Below the pieces are notes generated by a model, which ran no database searches, was not told the origin of the DNA, and worked only from the letters and a program-made list of their open reading frames with translations. The position numbers and the translations under genes were made by a program. Shown here one piece after another: positions 1-5,580 of a DNA stretch of 5,580 bases (within the stretch, counting starts at the first letter, position 1; the number at the start of each line of letters is the position of its first letter). Source of the stretch: Candidatus Sulfotelmatobacter sp. (GTDB lineage: Bacteria; Acidobacteriota; Terriglobia; Terriglobales; Acidobacteriaceae). The DNA is taken from the NCBI GenBank assembly GCA_030049565.1, contig JASIKQ010000145.1, positions 1 to 5,580 on the forward strand. The letters run 5' to 3'.

Positions 1-542
1 GTGTTGATATCGGATCCCAGCGCTCGATTGCGGTACACGGATTCGCCCGCCAGAAAGCCTCCCGGCGTAATGGTGATGCCTTTGTAATGAAGGGCGATGG
101 GGCTTTCAGCCGCCTCTCGCGTTGCCTTCTGCGTATCCTGCAGGCTCAAAGCTACGTTGGCATTACTCGTTTTCAAATCAGCAACGTCGTTCTTGAGTGC
201 CACCACAGTTTGCTGTTGACCGGCTTCTTGAGCCACCGCCGAACCGGCTTGCGCGGCCGCCGCATCGGCTTTGGCCTGAGCTTGCGTAGCCGCAGCTTGG
301 CTCTGATCCAGCCTCTGTTCCAGCTGCTGAATGCGCTGATCGCGGCTCTGAATTTGGTCAGCCAAATTCAGAATCTGCTTTTGTTGTGCCTCAATGGCCT
401 CTCTCAGCAATTGAAGCTCCTGGGAGACGCTTGGATCCTTCTTCTTTTTCGCCGCCGCATCACCCGACGCGTCTTGGGCGGCTACAGTGTAGAGGCCGCC
501 CATGAGCACCACCATCAACGCTAAAGCAAAAAGTCGTTTCAT
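1..542 (-). CDS. Porin-like outer-membrane protein with N-terminal coiled coil (DcaP-like), 3' end cut by window
   Basis: The reading frame starts at ATG 542-540 and is open to the left edge, giving 180 complete codons. Residues 1-22 form a signal peptide: M-K-R-L at the start, a hydrophobic core, and a probable cut after V-A-A before Gln23. A short basic run of lysines (32-35) follows. Residues about 38-145 are rich in Gln, Glu, Leu and Ala with heptad-like spacing, which predicts a long coiled coil, and 83-112 is Ala/Gln-rich low complexity. From about residue 150 the character changes to beta: Y-K-G-I-T-I-T-P-G-G-F-L-A-G-E-S-V-Y-R. From memory this resembles the first barrel strand of acidobacterial porin-like proteins and the coiled-coil-plus-barrel layout of DcaP-like trimeric porins. 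The expected role is passive diffusion of small solutes across the outer membrane, with the coiled coil holding the trimer in the periplasm. The start is supported by an AGGAG site 8 bases upstream. The barrel is missing here, so the family call is moderate; signal peptide and coiled coil are directly visible. Confidence 0.72.
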   Translation of the reverse strand, partial: MKRLFALALMVVLMGGLYTVAAQDASGDAAAKKKKDPSVSQELQLLREAIEAQQKQILNLADQIQSRDQRIQQLEQRLDQSQAAATQAQAKADAAAAQAGSAVAQEAGQQQTVVALKNDVADLKTSNANVALSLQDTQKATREAAESPIALHYKGITITPGGFLAGESVYRNRALGSDIN

Positions 543-550
543 TCTTCACT

Positions 551-555
551 CTCCT
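551..555 (-). promoter_or_regulatory. Shine-Dalgarno of the porin-like gene
   Basis: AGGAG on the minus strand is followed by 8 bases and then ATG 542-540. It fixes the start of the porin-like gene. A GTG immediately after the site is in another frame and is not a competing start for this protein. Confidence 0.7.
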
Positions 556-592
556 AAGACTCAAGAAATTAAACCCACGCTGTTACTGGCAA

Positions 593-602
593 TTTCCGGA
601 AA
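593..602. promoter_or_regulatory. 10-base perfect palindrome, possible operator
   Basis: TTTCCGGAAA is a perfect inverted repeat 51 bases upstream of the porin-like start codon, directly abutting the weak -35 candidate TTGCCA (592-587). A symmetric site next to a -35 could bind a dimeric regulator of the porin-like gene. A single short palindrome can arise by chance in 197 bases, so this is a suggestion only. Confidence 0.22.
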
Positions 603-739
603 ATCGACTCTCGTGTGTGCGCCCCTGATCCTAAAATCTGGCATGTTTTATAAGCGATGAATGCGCGCTTAATATCACGTCAATAGGCAAAGAAAACACT
701 TTGACCGCAGGTCGTTACCAGCGCTGAGGTCTTATTGGG

Positions 740-3007
740 CTATCGCAAATTTGTCGTTAGACTTCGCGAGCTGCGCTCTTTTAGCGCAAGTTTGCCGGCG
801 GCAGCCGCTTGCGGGCAACTCGTTTTACTTGTGACGTCGCAAGCTTGGGCAAAATACCCCAAGCTGGTTTGAGGCGAGCTCGACGTGGCAAGGTCCGTCT
901 CAACAAAGAAGCCGTGATTATCGTCGACCAGGTAGTACTCGTAGTAAGGACCATTGGTCCCCGCGACGTTCATAAAAGTCCCGGCGATGCGGCCAAAGCT
1001 ATCGGATGGAGCCGTGAAGCTGTCTAAGATCGGAAACACGGAACCGTTGAAGTCATTGCTGTTTGTATCGTCCGCCATTCCGGTAAATTCCCATTGCGGA
1101 GGGGGCTGAGGATTTTGCTGTGAAATGATTTGGCCGGAGCCGTCGGTCTCGACCCCGTTCTCCTGCGTGAAGTAGATGCCGTACGTTTCCGAGTTGCCGA
1201 AGTTGAGGCTAGAACTGGGCTGTGGATAAGCAATTCCCGTACCGACAGCCGGGTAGTTTGGATCCGAATCGCCCGCATACATCACCAAAGGTGCTGTTCC
1301 GTTGCCGGTGAGATAAAAAAGAATTGTCGGTTTGGGCTTTGGAGCCGTGACGGTAAACTTGAGAGTCAAATCTGCGCGGCCCAGCCCTGACGTGCCCCCA
1401 GCGCCATAGGTATCGATCGCGTACGTACCGCTAATCGGAGCGGCGGCGAAGGCTGCCGGAATGTCGAACATGAACGTGTCAGTGATTCCCCCGGTGATGT
1501 CTCCCAGGCCGTCGGCAATGATGGTGCCAACGGAGGTCAGTGACGAGGTCGAGCCAAGGCTTGGTCCGAAGGCATCCACGCCCAGAATGCCGAACACGTA
1601 AGCCCCGGACAAAGAAGCGCTGGTAAAAGTGCCTGCGGCAGAGCCTTGGCTCACGGCAATTCCATCGGTCAGGAATCCGCCTGCTCCGCTAACGTCATCA
1701 GTCTCGATGAGAAGGATGTGCTGAGAATCTACAATGTAGCCGGCAAACTGAATCGTGCCCGGAGCGGTCGTTCCGAAGCAGATTCCGGTCAGCGTGATCG
1801 TGACCACGCCCATTGCACTGGGCGGGGACACGCTACCGGCCACGGGGGACGGCGTCGCGCTGGTCGGCGGTTCGCAACTTGTCAGCTTTGGACTTGCGGA
1901 GCCGGCCTTCAATTCATAGTAATCCTGATCAGCCAGGCTGCCATTTCCAGAAATATCTCCGGTCGCAGGATTGTTGTCGATGTTAAATACCCCACCGATC
2001 GCCGTCGGCAAAGGGGATCCTTGCCCAGGTCCGTTAGCGCTAGCGGAATCGATGCCGCTGGTGACAAAGGCGTAGGCGCCGCTGGGCATCGTGGTTGCCG
2101 CAACCGGATCTTGCAGCTCAAGTGTGCCCGACCCAGTGGCGCCAAACGGGGCACTGACGGGGCAGTTTCCCCCGGTAGTTACGGGATTGCAACCCTGATC
2201 ATTCTCCGCGATCAAAGCTTCCGAGCTGGAGATAACGACTAGGCTGAAAGTCTCAGCAAAGGGAGTGACGGCACTGGACGAATTGGTTGGCTGAAAGTTT
2301 GCAGTAATAATCCCTCGCCCATCCGGTCCGATGAAATAAGTGCTCGGAGCCGTGGAAGAGGGTTGCAGCGCGTACCCGGTGGAAAATGCCGGTGTCGAAA
2401 CACCGTCCAGATTATTGACCGTTTCTTGACCGGCCGTGATATTGCCCTTGCCATCGAGCACCAGCACTCCAGTGATCTGATAATTGCCGCCGTTATTCCC
2501 CTGCAACTGGAAGACATAAGTACCACTGAGCGCGGAAACGTACGAACTGACGGTGACGGCGGTTTTGACGTTCTGAGTATGATTGGCGGTGGCGAACACG
2601 GTCACGTTTACGGACAAACTGCCAGCCAGGAAATCACTCGGCGGAAGGTAGGTAACAGCAGTTCCGCTGGCCGAGTGCATGGAACAGCTCCCAGAGGCAG
2701 CACAAATACTAAGCGAACCGCACGGGGGCACCGTCGTAGTCGCCGATATAGCCAAAGCTGGCGCACTATTCGAGCAGGTTAGTGCCCAGTCCACTCCAGT
2801 ATTCCCCGGATCGTTGCTCACCACTGGCGTGAACTGAATTCCCGTGGTGCTGCCCACGGCAACAGTCGTACTCGAGGGCGCGGGGCTCAAGGCGATAGAA
2901 ACGGCGGGTTGAGGGGTCGACGTGGAGGAGGAGCTTCCGCCGCAAGCCGTCAAAACAGAAATCGCCGCCAGCAAACTAGAGGTAAGAATCCATCGTTTAG
3001 CTACCAC
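740..3007 (-). CDS. Outer-membrane lipoprotein 2: Ig-like domain plus three SG-[TA]-Y-[VA]-F beta repeats
   Basis: This 755-residue protein is read from GTG 3007-3005 to TAG at 740. The start is chosen because AAGGAGG lies 6 bases upstream and because it places a compact lipoprotein signal at the N-terminus: K-R-W, a hydrophobic core, then the lipobox L-T-A-C with Cys22 as the lipidated residue and a Gly-Gly-Ser-rich linker. Residues about 35-155 look like a bacterial Ig-like domain (V-S-I-A-L-S-P, T-T-V-A-V-G-S-T, G-V-D-W, G-T-A-V-T-Y, then T-A-V-T-V). Three divergent repeats follow, beginning at about 160, 308 and 466 with L-S-G-T-Y-V-F, P-S-G-A-Y-A-F and L-S-G-A-Y-V-F. Repeats 1 and 3 have an early Asp/Gly-Asn turn (D-G-K-G-N-I, D-G-L-G-D-I), and all have a late strand ending in Glu-Asn/Thr-Asp. 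Proteins of this style are common in Acidobacteriota and, as far as I know, have no assigned function. It probably sits on the outer membrane as a partner of the upstream receptor and lipoprotein 1; a role in binding is inference. Apart from Cys22 it has ten cysteines, mostly in close pairs, consistent with disulfides outside the cytoplasm. Confidence 0.85.
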   Translation of the reverse strand: MVAKRWILTSSLLAAISVLTACGGSSSSTSTPQPAVSIALSPAPSSTTVAVGSTTGIQFTPVVSNDPGNTGVDWALTCSNSAPALAISATTTVPPCGSLSICAASGSCSMHSASGTAVTYLPPSDFLAGSLSVNVTVFATANHTQNVKTAVTVSSYVSALSGTYVFQLQGNNGGNYQITGVLVLDGKGNITAGQETVNNLDGVSTPAFSTGYALQPSSTAPSTYFIGPDGRGIITANFQPTNSSSAVTPFAETFSLVVISSSEALIAENDQGCNPVTTGGNCPVSAPFGATGSGTLELQDPVAATTMPSGAYAFVTSGIDSASANGPGQGSPLPTAIGGVFNIDNNPATGDISGNGSLADQDYYELKAGSASPKLTSCEPPTSATPSPVAGSVSPPSAMGVVTITLTGICFGTTAPGTIQFAGYIVDSQHILLIETDDVSGAGGFLTDGIAVSQGSAAGTFTSASLSGAYVFGILGVDAFGPSLGSTSSLTSVGTIIADGLGDITGGITDTFMFDIPAAFAAAPISGTYAIDTYGAGGTSGLGRADLTLKFTVTAPKPKPTILFYLTGNGTAPLVMYAGDSDPNYPAVGTGIAYPQPSSSLNFGNSETYGIYFTQENGVETDGSGQIISQQNPQPPPQWEFTGMADDTNSNDFNGSVFPILDSFTAPSDSFGRIAGTFMNVAGTNGPYYEYYLVDDNHGFFVETDLATSSSPQTSLGYFAQACDVTSKTSCPQAAAAGKLALKERSSRSLTTNLR
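842..2530 (-). repeat. Three tandem divergent beta-repeat units within lipoprotein 2
   Basis: At protein level, unit 1 covers about residues 160-303, unit 2 about 308-463 and unit 3 about 466-722. Shared landmarks are the opening SG-[TA]-Y-[VA]-F, and near the end a strand such as S-S-S-E-A-L-I-A-E-N-D, D-S-Q-H-I-L-L-I-E-T-D or D-D-N-H-G-F-F-V-E-T-D. Each unit then closes with a Gly-rich last strand (G-S-G-T-L-E-L-Q, G-F-L-T-D-G, S-L-G-Y-F-A-Q). Unit 3 is longer by roughly 100 residues, carrying an extra segment around 555-650. The DNA has diverged too far for the repeats to be visible as nucleotide repeats, so this is old duplication. Confidence 0.6.
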
Positions 3008-3013
3008 GACCCG

Positions 3014-3020
3014 CCTCCTT
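3014..3020 (-). promoter_or_regulatory. Strong Shine-Dalgarno of lipoprotein 2, overlapping the upstream stop codon
   Basis: AAGGAGG on the minus strand lies 6 bases before GTG 3007. Its two leading A bases are the last two bases of the TAA stop (3021-3019) of lipoprotein 1. This decides the GTG start against the much longer upstream extension of the same frame, and places re-initiation exactly where the previous ribosome terminates. Confidence 0.8.
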
Positions 3021-5472
3021 AACGTCTTCGTCCGACTTCTGGGTTCACAGTCACACATGCGCCGGAGGCCAAGACGGTGCAGCCACTGCCGCGCAAGAAA
3101 ATCGTTTGAAATAATCCGATCTGCCCCGCCGCGCTGTAAGTGATTGCTATGTTTCCTGGATCGAGTCCCACAACACTGGGCGTAAATGTGACTGTGATCG
3201 TGCAACTGGCATCCGGAGCCAGGCTGGGTGGGCAGTTATCCGTTTCGAGATAATCGGCGCCCGTGACAATCTTGGTTGTGAAATTCACAGTCGCAGAGTT
3301 TGGATCCGCGGGATCGTTAAAAAGAGTGATGCTTAGCGGCAAGCTGGTTATGCCATCTTCAATCGTGCCAAAATCCATCCCCGCGCTTGGAGACATTCGC
3401 AGCGAGCTGGCCGGATTGGTTTTGATCTCGACAGGAAAACGACCGCTGTCAATTTCGCAGTTGGGCCCAGGTGGGTTGTTCGCGTCACCGCACCACTCCG
3501 TGTTCAACTGCAAGAAGTCGTCCAGCCCGACAGGTCCAAAGTGCGTCCAAGTGTAAGGCTGCGGCACAAACGTAACCTGAAGGCTGCAACTATCCCCGGA
3601 TTGCCCCAAAGGTTCTAGCGTTTGCCCTGAACATCCATCATTCGAGATCAACATATTGGGGTTGCCGCTGCCGCCCTTGGTTGGTGGCGGATCAGTGTCG
3701 CAGTGGTAGGCGACCGTCGGAGCATTACGCGTGGGCGGCTCCGGCGGAAGAGCAGAGATACCTCCTGTCTGCGTCGAAGCTATCTGGATTCCCCCAACCG
3801 TCCCTGAAATTGGCGGCCGATCGACGGGTTGCCCGTTGCCGGAGCTTGAATAGGCGCAAGGTGCGCCCGTCGGAAGAATTGAAACCCGATTGGTGCTCTG
3901 ATTGGTGAAGGTTAGAGCATGCGGCTGGCTGGCCTCGCCAACCGCTTCCGCGCCGAAATCAATTTCTGGAACCGAGGGTGTCAGGAAACTACTGCCAATA
4001 CCCGTGATGGGCACCGAGAAACTATTGTCGCCGTCGGCACTACCACTGGGGATCGTCACTTGCAAGTCAGCACTTAGCGTGATAGGACACTTCGCCGGCG
4101 CGAGTCCATCGATAGGCGACGCGCCTGGCGTAGGCTCCCACGGGCAGCTCTCTTGAGGTGAAAACGCTACCGTGATTGTGCAACTCGCCCCCGCATCCAA
4201 ATTGAACTCTCCCTGCTGGCTGCCGCAGGTATCCTGTTCGGTGAAATGAGGCACCCCATTAAAATCGCCGCCGGAGTTGTAGAACAAACTGCTGTAGGTT
4301 TCATTCGCGTTCAGGCTCAACTTCAAGCCAGTCATCGCTGCGCCGGAAACATTCGAAAGCTTGATGGTTTGCGTAGTAGCGGACGAACCGAGAAGCTGAG
4401 GCAGAAATTGTAGGAAGAACGGCACTAGCGTGATCGGTTGCTTGCAGCCATTCGTCCCGCCAAAGGCTAGGCAGATATTGCCCGAATCTCCATTGGAGCA
4501 AGGTTTTGTTGTCACCGAATAGCCCGTGCCTGCGGTATTGTGCAGGATGAATCCACCAGTAGTGTTATCCAACGTGACTGGGCTGGGGCCGCTAGCATTG
4601 CCCGGCGTCTGGCCGATCTGCCCCACATCCGTTCCATTGGTCGCAAAAATTTGTAGAAGAACTGTATTTCCACTGATCGTGCCATTTATAGACGCTGTCG
4701 TCAGGCAGGGATAATCATTCAGAAGGCTGACAGGATCTTGAAACACCAGCGTGCCGGTCACGGTTGCGCTGCTGGTTCCTACGTTCGGGCCTTGGGTGAG
4801 CGTCCCCGAAACGGGGAAATCCTGAGGAGCAAAAGATGCCGTGCTGTGAAAAAAACCTTGAAACCCGCCTGTCACCGATGGCACCAGGGTCGCACTCCAC
4901 TTTCCTCCATCTGACGCGACGCCACAAGAGGCTAATGTCAGAGGATTGAGCGAACTCGCATAAAAGCCGGCAGTCAAACTATACGTTCCGTTCTGAATCG
5001 TTGTAGCGTCGGAGTTGAGCGTGCCGCCGCTCAAGGTCAGGGTTTGCGTAGCAGGATTGCCACTGCTGTCAAGAGTGCCCATCACAGCCGTGAGATTTAT
5101 GGTTTGGCCGCTAATCGTCCCGGTCACCGTAGCCGTTCCGCTATTGCAGATGGTGGTCGTTGAACCCGGTAACACAATGGAGAAGACAATTTGCCCGGTG
5201 AGCGAACCACTTGTATTCTGTTGCAGAAATCCACCCTGCAATGGTGAAGCGACGAAAGTATCTCCCGTAGTGGTCAAGGCAAACTGCCAATTGCCCGCCA
5301 GTTGCGCATTCGGGTCCAGAGTCGAACTGCTGCCTCCTCCTCCGCAGGAAACGAGCAGGAGCGTAAAACCGGTCAGCAACACAATGCCGACACCCCTCGC
5401 CTGCCATCGCCGGGCAAATGCGAGATGGCCCCGGCGCGGCTGCGCTTCGTGTTGCCCAAACCAACTCATCAT
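3019..5472 (-). CDS. Outer-membrane lipoprotein 1 with duplicated N-terminal beta module and three ASH-type (choice-of-anchor D) domains
   Basis: This protein has 817 residues counting from ATG 5472-5470. ATG 5469 is equally possible, while ATG 5478 touches its ribosome site and is unlikely. A rather long, basic n-region precedes a hydrophobic core and the lipobox L-V-S-C, with Cys43 as the lipid anchor, then Gly/Ser linker. Residues about 56-198 and 203-338 are two copies of one beta-rich module. The first opens L-A-G-N-W-Q-F, and both have V/I-x-G-T-I-S-G and a closing Gly-x-Tyr-Ser-[LV]-T strand. Three ASH-type immunoglobulin-like domains follow, at about 353-495, 496-688 and 689-797. Their hallmarks are V-P-E-I-D-F-G or G-M-D-F-G at the start of domains 2 and 3, and in each an S-C-[TS]-[IL]-x-V-x-F-x-P strand (Cys431, 629, 757) with a partner Cys 10-15 residues before it (416, 614, 747). 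Domain 2 carries a large Pro/Gly-rich insertion. There are 20 cysteines besides the anchor, suggesting an oxidised extracytoplasmic fold. ASH domains are generally thought to mediate protein contacts. A scaffold or binding role beside the TonB-dependent receptor is inference from gene order. Confidence 0.87.
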   Translation of the reverse strand: MMSWFGQHEAQPRRGHLAFARRWQARGVGIVLLTGFTLLLVSCGGGGSSSTLDPNAQLAGNWQFALTTTGDTFVASPLQGGFLQQNTSGSLTGQIVFSIVLPGSTTTICNSGTATVTGTISGQTINLTAVMGTLDSSGNPATQTLTLSGGTLNSDATTIQNGTYSLTAGFYASSLNPLTLASCGVASDGGKWSATLVPSVTGGFQGFFHSTASFAPQDFPVSGTLTQGPNVGTSSATVTGTLVFQDPVSLLNDYPCLTTASINGTISGNTVLLQIFATNGTDVGQIGQTPGNASGPSPVTLDNTTGGFILHNTAGTGYSVTTKPCSNGDSGNICLAFGGTNGCKQPITLVPFFLQFLPQLLGSSATTQTIKLSNVSGAAMTGLKLSLNANETYSSLFYNSGGDFNGVPHFTEQDTCGSQQGEFNLDAGASCTITVAFSPQESCPWEPTPGASPIDGLAPAKCPITLSADLQVTIPSGSADGDNSFSVPITGIGSSFLTPSVPEIDFGAEAVGEASQPHALTFTNQSTNRVSILPTGAPCAYSSSGNGQPVDRPPISGTVGGIQIASTQTGGISALPPEPPTRNAPTVAYHCDTDPPPTKGGSGNPNMLISNDGCSGQTLEPLGQSGDSCSLQVTFVPQPYTWTHFGPVGLDDFLQLNTEWCGDANNPPGPNCEIDSGRFPVEIKTNPASSLRMSPSAGMDFGTIEDGITSLPLSITLFNDPADPNSATVNFTTKIVTGADYLETDNCPPSLAPDASCTITVTFTPSVVGLDPGNIAITYSAAGQIGLFQTIFLRGSGCTVLASGACVTVNPEVGRRR
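4609..5373 (-). repeat. Two-copy beta module in the N-terminal part of lipoprotein 1
   Basis: Copy 1 (residues about 56-198 of the 817-residue form) and copy 2 (about 203-338; its core ends near 4609) share a strand order. Each has a G-[ST]-L-T strand, then a Cys, then A-T-V-T-G-T-I-S-G-Q versus A-S-I-N-G-T-I-S-G-N, then a hydrophobic strand (I-N-L-T-A versus V-L-L-Q-I). Each ends N-G-T-Y-S-L-T versus G-T-G-Y-S-V-T followed by a Cys and an Asp-Gly/Gly-Asp turn. Similarity is at protein level only. Confidence 0.55.
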
Positions 5473-5478
5473 TTCCAT

Positions 5479-5483
5479 TCCTC
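5479..5483 (-). promoter_or_regulatory. Shine-Dalgarno of lipoprotein 1, overlapping the receptor stop codon
   Basis: GAGGA on the minus strand overlaps the last two bases of the TGA stop (5484-5482) of the receptor. It is 0 bases from ATG 5478, 6 from ATG 5472 and 9 from ATG 5469. The spacing argues for translation starting at 5472 or 5469 rather than at the most upstream ATG. Confidence 0.65.
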
Positions 5484-5580
5484 AAAAGGAGTACTTCAAC
5501 GCAAATTGCATAGTGCGCGCACGATGCGCGTCTACGGGATGCAAGAACGAAGCGCCCGTTACGCAATCGGCGCCGCCGCC
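5482..5580 (-). CDS. TonB-dependent outer-membrane receptor, C-terminal 32 residues only
   Basis: The frame enters at the right edge and ends at TGA 5484-5482. The visible end reads ...D-A-H-R-A-R-T-M-Q-F-A-L-K-Y-S-F. The R-x-M-Q-F-A-L-K-Y-x-F pattern, with alternating hydrophobic residues and a terminal Phe, is the last beta strand of an outer-membrane barrel. It is very typical of the large acidobacterial Oar-like TonB-dependent receptors that begin with a carboxypeptidase-regulatory-like domain. The terminal Phe is the usual recognition signal for the BAM assembly machinery. The plug, TonB box and substrate-determining parts lie outside the window, so the cargo is unknown. The stop codon lies in the ribosome site of lipoprotein 1, so the receptor is the upstream member of the same operon. 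Confidence 0.8.
   Translation of the reverse strand, partial: GGGADCVTGASFLHPVDAHRARTMQFALKYSF

Larger units (their letters stand above)
543..739. other. Intergenic region between lipoprotein 2 and the porin-like gene
   Basis: These 197 bases hold no reading frame that looks coding. The region must contain either a promoter for the porin-like gene or read-through from the upstream operon. A weak minus-strand promoter candidate is TTGCCA (592-587) with TAATTT (571-566), but the spacer is only 15 bases. Other AT-rich elements, TTGACG (683-678) and TATAAA (652-647), are 25 bases apart and do not form a standard sigma-70 pair. There is a small GACC/GGTC hairpin at 703-713 and an 8-base palindrome CAGCGCTG at 719-726. 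Neither is followed by a real T-run on the minus strand, so I see no confident terminator for the operon. Confidence 0.6.

Noticed and set aside
87..524. Plus-strand open frame of 145 codons
   Set aside because: It is exactly antisense to the coiled-coil region of the porin-like gene. Its Leu/Arg-rich product is what the reverse complement of Gln/Glu/Ala codons gives, and no convincing ribosome site precedes it.
647..683. TTGACG and TATAAA as a sigma-70 promoter for the porin-like gene
   Set aside because: Both hexamers are good but they are 25 bases apart, well outside the usual 16-18.
703..713. GACC-TGC-GGTC hairpin as a terminator of the operon
   Set aside because: The stem is only 4 base pairs and what follows on the minus strand is AAAGTGTTTTC, not a continuous T-run. 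It is too weak to call.
1646..2242. Plus-strand open frame of 198 codons
   Set aside because: It lies wholly antisense to lipoprotein 2, whose lipobox, domains and repeats are clear. The plus-strand product has no recognisable motif.
3008..3205. N-terminal extension of the lipoprotein 2 frame by 66 codons up to an ATG at 3205
   Set aside because: It overlaps the end of lipoprotein 1 in another frame, has a basic non-signal-like sequence, and would bury the lipobox at residue 88. The GTG at 3007 has a perfect ribosome site and gives a normal lipoprotein signal.
5386..5436. Twin-arginine signal in the long basic N-terminus of lipoprotein 1
   Set aside because: The Arg-Arg pairs (P-R-R-G-H-L, A-R-R-W-Q-A) lack the S/T-R-R-x-F-L-K consensus. 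A standard Sec lipoprotein signal with L-V-S-C explains the segment.
5473..5478. ATG at 5478 as the start of lipoprotein 1
   Set aside because: It directly touches the GAGGA ribosome site with no spacer. The in-frame ATGs at 5472 and 5469 have 6 and 9 bases of spacing and give the same signal peptide.
5141..5566. Minus-strand open frame of 141 codons across the receptor/lipoprotein junction
   Set aside because: It is out of frame with both the receptor end and lipoprotein 1, each of which is supported by family features, so it is a shadow.

Overview
The window looks like a piece of an Acidobacteriota chromosome (Terriglobia-like, moderate GC). This is inferred from protein style, not from a marker gene. 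The signs are lipoproteins whose mature ends begin Cys-Gly-Gly-Ser, 'choice-of-anchor D' (ASH-type) domains, Ser/Thr/Gly-rich Ig-like and 'SG-T-Y-x-F' beta-repeat proteins, and a TonB-dependent receptor ending in M-Q-F-A-L-K-Y-S-F. All four recognisable genes lie on the minus strand, so the window reads biologically from right to left.

At the right edge (5580 to 5482) are the last 32 residues of a TonB-dependent outer-membrane receptor. Its stop codon sits inside the ribosome binding site of the next gene, a lipoprotein of about 817 residues (5472 to 3019). That protein has a duplicated N-terminal beta-rich module and three C-terminal ASH-type domains. Its own stop codon overlaps a strong Shine-Dalgarno for a second lipoprotein of 755 residues (3007 to 740), which starts with GTG and carries one Ig-like domain followed by three divergent SG-[TA]-Y-[VA]-F repeats. 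The junctions are only about 10 bases long, so receptor, lipoprotein 1 and lipoprotein 2 are very probably one operon with coupled translation. The products should all meet at the outer membrane.

A 197-base gap (543 to 739) follows. It contains no gene and no convincing terminator, but it has a 10-base perfect palindrome. After it a separate gene begins at 542 and runs off the left edge. It encodes a secreted protein with a signal peptide, a long coiled coil and the first strand-like segment of what looks like a DcaP-like or related porin barrel.

The whole window therefore encodes cell-envelope proteins: one TonB-coupled importer, two lipid-anchored all-beta partners and one porin-like channel. 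There are no RNA genes, mobile elements, CRISPR arrays or defence genes that I can support. The substrate of the receptor cannot be read from this window.
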